Positions 5,402 to 6,217 of a DNA stretch of 6,217 nucleotides are shown here, piece by piece. The notes under the pieces were generated by a model. The model ran no database searches and was not told the origin of the DNA. It worked only from the letters and a program-made list of their open reading frames with translations. Origin of the DNA: an uncultured Verrucomicrobiales bacterium (GTDB lineage: Bacteria > Verrucomicrobiota > Verrucomicrobiia > Verrucomicrobiales > DEV007); assembly GCA_937893785.1 (NCBI GenBank), contig CALCSP010000300.1, forward strand, positions 1-6,217, written 5' to 3'. The position numbers and the translations under genes were made by a program. The stretch's first letter is position 1; each line of letters opens with the position of its first letter.

Positions 5402-6217
5402 ATGCGTTCCACTCAGCCGGTTGGTGTGAGCTGGGGCAGCAATCGGCCAACCTCAGGGCGAGGGTGGTCTGTTCTTTCGATCCTCATTGCCATTAATATT
5501 GGCATTTTTATTTTACAGTATTTATTTCAGTTACTTGGAGATACCATACCAGTGACCGATGAATATGGAAGGGTAATCGTTGACCGGTTTGGTGAGGAGC
5601 AGACTGAATACAGGCCTTGGGGAGGGGCAAGTGCTGAAAAGGTGTTCGAGAATGGGCATGTATGGACGCTGTTTACATACATGTTTGTGCATGGCGGTTT
5701 TTTGCACATCCTAGTGAACCTGATCCTTATTGTTGCCTGTGGCCGGGCGTTGCAGGTCATGCTCGGTGAAAAGCACTTATTACAAGTATTTCTTTTCGCA
5801 GGGGTTATTGGGGGATTAGCTCAAATCCTTTTTTCACTATTTGAGAACCCATCTATACCGGTGGTTGGTGCTTCGGCTTGTGCCTTTGGTTTGCTCGTTG
5901 CGCTTGCAGTCTTGATCCCGGAGCAGGAGGTTTCCATGTTGCTTTTTTTTGTAATCCCCTTGCGCTTGCGAATGAAGTATCTAGCCAGTTCACTGGTCGG
6001 ACTTGCTGTGGTCTTTCTGGTGGTCGACTTAGTAGTTTCCGGTAATGTCCCGATGGTTTCCGGAGTGGGTCACGCTGCGCATCTTGGTGGTGCCTTGGCA
6101 GGATGGATGTACGTTCGTATGGCAGGTGCTCAGGCTAGGGCAAGAAAGCGCGCCTTTAGAGGTAGGAGGCGAGGGTCGCGGCAAGAGAGGGCGGATGGCA
6201 GAAGTTCTTTAGAAAGC
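5402..6217 (+). CDS. Rhomboid family intramembrane serine protease (3' end cut by window)
   Basis: The frame is open to the window edge, giving 272 residues without a stop. Rhomboids cut transmembrane helices inside the membrane using a Ser-His dyad. I translated it by eye. TM1 is about 22-45, followed by a long polar loop (46-86), then TM2 with HGGFLHILVN (97-106), where H102 and N106 align with GlpG H150 and N154 that shape the oxyanion site. TM3 is about 126-147. TM4 contains GASA (156-159) with the catalytic S158; TM5 is about 194-213; TM6 has GHAAHLGG (223-230), with H227 as the catalytic histidine. The fourth position of the GxSG motif is Ala. A very basic Arg-rich cytoplasmic tail follows from about 239. 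Start: ATG 5402 has AGGAG 11 nt upstream; an in-frame ATG at 5378 would add eight residues and lacks a ribosome binding site. Substrates are unknown. Confidence 0.92.
   Translation, partial: MRSTQPVGVSWGSNRPTSGRGWSVLSILIAINIGIFILQYLFQLLGDTIPVTDEYGRVIVDRFGEEQTEYRPWGGASAEKVFENGHVWTLFTYMFVHGGFLHILVNLILIVACGRALQVMLGEKHLLQVFLFAGVIGGLAQILFSLFENPSIPVVGASACAFGLLVALAVLIPEQEVSMLLFFVIPLRLRMKYLASSLVGLAVVFLVVDLVVSGNVPMVSGVGHAAHLGGALAGWMYVRMAGAQARARKRAFRGRRRGSRQERADGRSSLES

Overview
The window holds chromosomal housekeeping genes of a bacterium at roughly 48% GC. There are four complete and recognisable genes, one complete gene of unknown function, and one partial gene at each edge. The organism is probably Gram-negative: there is a classical Sec signal peptide and Shine-Dalgarno motifs are mostly weak or missing. 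The RuvC wording (SIDPALRKTG start, IYVQS after the catalytic Glu) and the rhomboid style recall Verrucomicrobiota/Opitutae to me. That lineage guess comes from memory of family sequences, not a search (about 0.4).

Layout, from the right edge. A rhomboid intramembrane protease (5402 to the window end, + strand) runs off the window. It diverges from a secreted protein of unknown function (4617-5213, - strand); the 188-bp spacer between them holds a candidate promoter and an inverted repeat. Next comes a 279-bp AT-rich spacer with three short palindromes. Beyond it, all on the minus strand, are ilvB-ilvN (acetohydroxyacid synthase large and small subunits), a DEAD-box-type RNA helicase, ruvC (Holliday junction endonuclease), and the 5' end of lipB (octanoyltransferase).

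How the genes work together. IlvB and IlvN form the FAD/ThDP enzyme that commits pyruvate to valine, leucine and isoleucine synthesis; IlvN carries the ACT-domain residues used for valine feedback. They are 38 nt apart and surely co-transcribed. The helicase follows after two back-to-back hairpins that fill the ilvN-helicase junction. A likely intrinsic terminator overlaps the last codons of the helicase and lies immediately before ruvC, so ruvC-lipB must depend on read-through or on a promoter inside the helicase gene. ruvC and lipB are only 4 nt apart and look coupled.

I found no mobile element, CRISPR array, tRNA, rRNA, toxin-antitoxin or defence module, and no convincing new system. The points worth a second look are modest: DEVD in place of DEAD in the helicase, the RNA structures at gene junctions, the palindromic ilvB upstream region, replacement of the RuvC wedge phenylalanine, and the unassigned secreted protein.
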